From Flavobacterium piscis (lineage in GTDB: Bacteria; Bacteroidota; Bacteroidia; Flavobacteriales; Flavobacteriaceae), in the NCBI RefSeq assembly GCF_001686925.1, contig NZ_LVEN01000010.1, positions 186,001 through 250,000 of the forward strand: DNA of 64,000 bases, in the 5' to 3' direction. The translations under genes were made by a program, and so were the position numbers. The notes under the pieces were generated by a model that was not told the DNA's origin, ran no database searches, and saw nothing but the letters and a program-made list of their open reading frames with translations. The first letter of the stretch is position 1, and each line of letters starts with the position of its first letter. Positions 61,102-64,000 of this stretch are shown piece after piece.

Positions 61102-63948
61102 ATGAAGACAATGAAAAATTGGTTACTCACTGGACTATTGTTCATGATAGTTTCAACCGCATTTTCTCAAGGAAAAATTACAGGTATGATTACCGACGGA
61201 GTTGGATCATTACCGGGAGCAAACGTAGTGATAAAAGGATCTGCGACTGCCACTTCTACGGATTTTGACGGTAAATTTACTTTGAATGCAACAACAAGTA
61301 CAGGAGAAATCGTTATTTCTTTTTTAGGTTACGAGAACAAAACTGTTAAATTTTCAGTTTCTGGCGGTTCTACAAATTTAGGAACAATCGTTTTAACTTC
61401 TAATTCAAACGAATTAAGCGAAATTGTTGTAAAAAGTTCAGTTGTCGACATTGCAAAAGACAGAAAAACTCCTGTAGCAGTTTCTACAATTAAAGCTGCT
61501 GAAATTCAGGAAAAATTAGGAACTCAGGAATTTCCGGAGATCTTAAGAAACACTCCTTCAGTATATGTTACTAAATCAGGTGGTGGTTTTGGAGATTCAA
61601 GAATCAACATTCGTGGATTCAACCAAAATAACATCGCTGTGATGATCAACGGTATGCCGGTTAACGACATGGAAAACGGTTCTGTTTACTGGAGTAACTG
61701 GGCTGGTTTATCAGATGTAACATCTGCAATGCAGGTTCAAAGAGGTTTAGGAGCTTCTAAACTTGCAACTCCATCAGTTGGTGGAACAATCAACATTGTA
61801 ACAAAATCTTCTGACAAAAAAGAAGGCGGATCATTCGCTTCTGGTTTTGGAAATGGAAGAAACTTTAAAATTCAGGGTTCATATAACACTGGTAAATTAG
61901 ATAATGGACTTTCTGCTTCTATCTTATTATCTCAAACAATGGGAGATGGTTACGTAGACGGAACTCAATTTGAAGGTTCGAACTATTATGTAGCTTTAGG
62001 ATACGGTACAAAAAGCGGCAAACATGACTTTCAACTTACTGTAACAGGTGCTCCACAATGGCACAACCAAAGATCTACAATATCTACAATTGCTACTTAC
62101 CAACAATACGGACGTAACAATGATCCAAACATCAGATACAATGCTGATAACGGATATTTGAATGGTGAAGAATATAACATCAGAAAAAATTACTACCACA
62201 AACCTATTGCTTCGTTCAACTGGGATTATAAAATCAACGAAACTACAAAACTTTCATCTGTTCTTTATGCTTCTATGGGACGTGGTGCAGGAGCTAGTGC
62301 AACTGGAGGAATTAAAGGAAAAGGATATAGTGATGCTATAGCTTTTAGAAGACCGGACGGTTTAGTAGATTACGATAAAATCGTAGCATATAACTCTGGT
62401 ACACCAGTTACTATTGCAGGTCTTACAGGACCTCAACAAAGACAACAAATTAATGGTGTTTACCAAAATAGTTCTTACTTTAACTCAAGTTCAAATATTG
62501 CGGATTACAATCCACAAACTAACATTAATACTACTGGTATCTCACAAACTTCATCTATCAACTCTCATGACTGGTTTGGTGCAGTAATCAACTTGAATAA
62601 AAAACTATCTAATACATTAACTTTAGATTTTGGTTTTGACGGAAGAACTTACAAAGGATACCACTATACAGTTTTGAATAACTTATTAGGCGGAGGTGAG
62701 TATTATGACAATTTTATTGCTGATCAAAAACCAACCGGTAGACGTTTAACTACAACTTATGATACAGATGTTCAATGGAATGTTTTTAAAAAGCCAGACT
62801 ATGAGAAAATTTCTTTCAACAGTACTGGTAATGTAAAATGGTATGGTGTATTTACTCAATTAGAATACTCTAAAGATAATTTAACAGCATTTGTTCAGGG
62901 AGCTATATCACAACAAGGTTACAAAAGAGAAGATAATTTTGTATACAAAACAACTGATCCATTATCTTCTACTCCGTACAAAAACGTTACAGGTGGAAAC
63001 GTAAAAGGTGGAGCTAACTACAACATCAACGAGAAACACAATGTTTTTGTGAATGCTGGATACTACTCAAGACAACCGTTCTTTAATTCAGTTTATCCAA
63101 ACAACAAATCTACAGTAAACCCTAACCTTACTAACGAGAAAATCATTGGATTTGAAGCTGGTTATGGTTTCCGTTCTAAATTCTTTAATGCTTCGGTAAA
63201 CCTTTACAACACAACTTGGAATGACAGGTACTTAAAAGGTAATGCACTTAATGCTTCAGCAACTATTCCTGCAAACTCAACTTATACAGAATTCGTAGGT
63301 CTTAACGAGGTTCACTCTGGATTTGAATTTGAAGGTAGCTCAAATATTACTGAAAGATTAAAAATCACAGGTATGTTCTCTTACGGAATCTGGGAATACA
63401 AAGGAAATGCTACTGTAAACGCTTACAACCAGGCAGACAATACACCAGTTGTAGGATATACTGCAGCAACTGTATACATGGACAAAGTAAAAGTAGGTGA
63501 CGCTGCACAACTTACTGCATCTTTAGGAGCTTCTTACGAAGTTGTAACAAGAGTAACTATCGACGCTAACTACAACTTTAATGACAAATTATATGCTGGA
63601 TTAAACCCGGTAAACTTTACATCTGCAACTAACAAAGGAGCTTTAGAATTACCTTCTTACGGTTTAATGGATGCTGGTTTCTCTTATAAAATGTTAGTAG
63701 GTAAGGACAAAGACAAATCGGTAAACTTCAGATTAAACGTAAACAACGTTTTTAATGAAATTTACATTGCTGAAGCAAGAACTAATACTTTTGCTGATGA
63801 TAATCTTCCTGTAGCTTCTGGACAACCAGCTGGCTCAAAAGGAACTTACGCTTCAAACGGAATGCTTTATGATGGAGTTGCTAACGTAAACACTGTATTC
63901 TTCGGATTTGGAAGAACATGGAACTTTACACTACGTTACGATTTCTAA
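61102..63948 (+). CDS. TonB-dependent receptor with carboxypeptidase-like N-terminal domain
   Basis: This 948-residue outer-membrane receptor has a signal peptide (about 1-22), a CarboxypepD_reg-like domain at about 25-105 (GKITGMITDGVGSLPGANVV, TSTDFDGKFTL) and a plug (EFPEILRNTPSVYVTKSGGG at about 140-240, INIRGFNQNNIAVMINGMPV). A 22-strand barrel follows, ending FGRTWNFTLRYDF. This SusC-like layout takes up a ligand that sequence alone does not name. No SusD-like gene is seen before it, and downstream sequence is cut at 64000. Confidence 0.93.
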   Translation: MKTMKNWLLTGLLFMIVSTAFSQGKITGMITDGVGSLPGANVVIKGSATATSTDFDGKFTLNATTSTGEIVISFLGYENKTVKFSVSGGSTNLGTIVLTSNSNELSEIVVKSSVVDIAKDRKTPVAVSTIKAAEIQEKLGTQEFPEILRNTPSVYVTKSGGGFGDSRINIRGFNQNNIAVMINGMPVNDMENGSVYWSNWAGLSDVTSAMQVQRGLGASKLATPSVGGTINIVTKSSDKKEGGSFASGFGNGRNFKIQGSYNTGKLDNGLSASILLSQTMGDGYVDGTQFEGSNYYVALGYGTKSGKHDFQLTVTGAPQWHNQRSTISTIATYQQYGRNNDPNIRYNADNGYLNGEEYNIRKNYYHKPIASFNWDYKINETTKLSSVLYASMGRGAGASATGGIKGKGYSDAIAFRRPDGLVDYDKIVAYNSGTPVTIAGLTGPQQRQQINGVYQNSSYFNSSSNIADYNPQTNINTTGISQTSSINSHDWFGAVINLNKKLSNTLTLDFGFDGRTYKGYHYTVLNNLLGGGEYYDNFIADQKPTGRRLTTTYDTDVQWNVFKKPDYEKISFNSTGNVKWYGVFTQLEYSKDNLTAFVQGAISQQGYKREDNFVYKTTDPLSSTPYKNVTGGNVKGGANYNINEKHNVFVNAGYYSRQPFFNSVYPNNKSTVNPNLTNEKIIGFEAGYGFRSKFFNASVNLYNTTWNDRYLKGNALNASATIPANSTYTEFVGLNEVHSGFEFEGSSNITERLKITGMFSYGIWEYKGNATVNAYNQADNTPVVGYTAATVYMDKVKVGDAAQLTASLGASYEVVTRVTIDANYNFNDKLYAGLNPVNFTSATNKGALELPSYGLMDAGFSYKMLVGKDKDKSVNFRLNVNNVFNEIYIAEARTNTFADDNLPVASGQPAGSKGTYASNGMLYDGVANVNTVFFGFGRTWNFTLRYDF

Positions 63949-64000
63949 TATTTAGAATCTAAATAAATACCAAAAAACGGCATTGACTTTTAGTCTTATG
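63949..64000. other. window end after the receptor gene
   Basis: AT-rich sequence with no gene or clear hairpin in the 52 bases shown. Confidence 0.5.

Noticed and set aside
1..64000. CRISPR arrays, tRNA or rRNA genes, phage or transposase genes.
   Set aside because: No regularly spaced direct repeats with unique spacers, no cloverleaf or rRNA-like sequence and no recombinase-type protein were seen; by-eye search can miss weak cases.

Overview
The window looks like chromosome of a Flavobacterium-type member of the Bacteroidota. The evidence is AT-rich sequence, promoters of the TAnnTTTG type, almost no Shine-Dalgarno sequences, a PorZ-like type IX secretion protein, an OmpA protein with thrombospondin type 3 repeats, a SusC/TonB-type receptor with a CarboxypepD_reg domain, and a complete Bat (aerotolerance) operon. 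No rRNA, tRNA, CRISPR array, phage or transposase gene was seen. The left edge cuts a GNAT acetyltransferase gene; the right edge falls just after a complete TonB-dependent receptor gene.

Layout. 1-820: truncated GNAT gene, a doubtful 47-residue ORF, a compact structured intergenic element (484-595) and degenerate repeats. 818-5200: aminopeptidase P, an alpha/beta hydrolase, a pair of Roadblock/LC7-like genes, a divergent 47-residue gene, and an ABC ATPase with a small membrane partner. 5283-14122: the two halves of an AddAB/RecB-type helicase-nuclease, separated by ompA and kbl. 14316-20242: lspA, a small lysine-rich protein divergent from a second Roadblock pair, then a DksA-like protein with a degraded zinc finger and ileS. 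20447-29098: two secreted proteins, recO, porZ and gdhA. 29381-36043: an outer-membrane protein, a cystathionine gamma-synthase-type enzyme, a DUF3298 lipoprotein, an AlbA_2 protein, a short-chain dehydrogenase, a GNAT enzyme and an aldo/keto reductase. 36256-45789: the eight-gene Bat operon (moxR, DUF58, a BatD-like gene, batA, batB, batC, batD, batE). 46101-51958: 5-formyl-THF cyclo-ligase, a zinc deacylase, uvrC and a patatin/POTRA/barrel protein. 52267-56767: aromatic amino acid catabolism (hmgA, hppD, a tryptophan 2,3-dioxygenase family gene), with a candidate small RNA in the middle. 56789-63948: a lipoprotein M23 peptidase, two unrecognised genes, pgi and the TonB-dependent receptor.

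The most unusual feature is that a two-gene Roadblock module (short RB1 followed by RB2) occurs twice, at 3162-3875 and 15434-16205. Each copy is transcribed divergently from a very small, charged protein gene (4164-4307 and 15040-15255), and no obvious small GTPase gene lies beside either copy. Other points worth a look are the candidate small RNA at about 54880-54989, the structured element at 484-595, an isoleucyl-tRNA synthetase with the swapped GxHH signature, an M23 peptidase with Cys in place of a zinc-binding His, and several families of short palindromic repeats that recur between genes, including inside the Bat operon.
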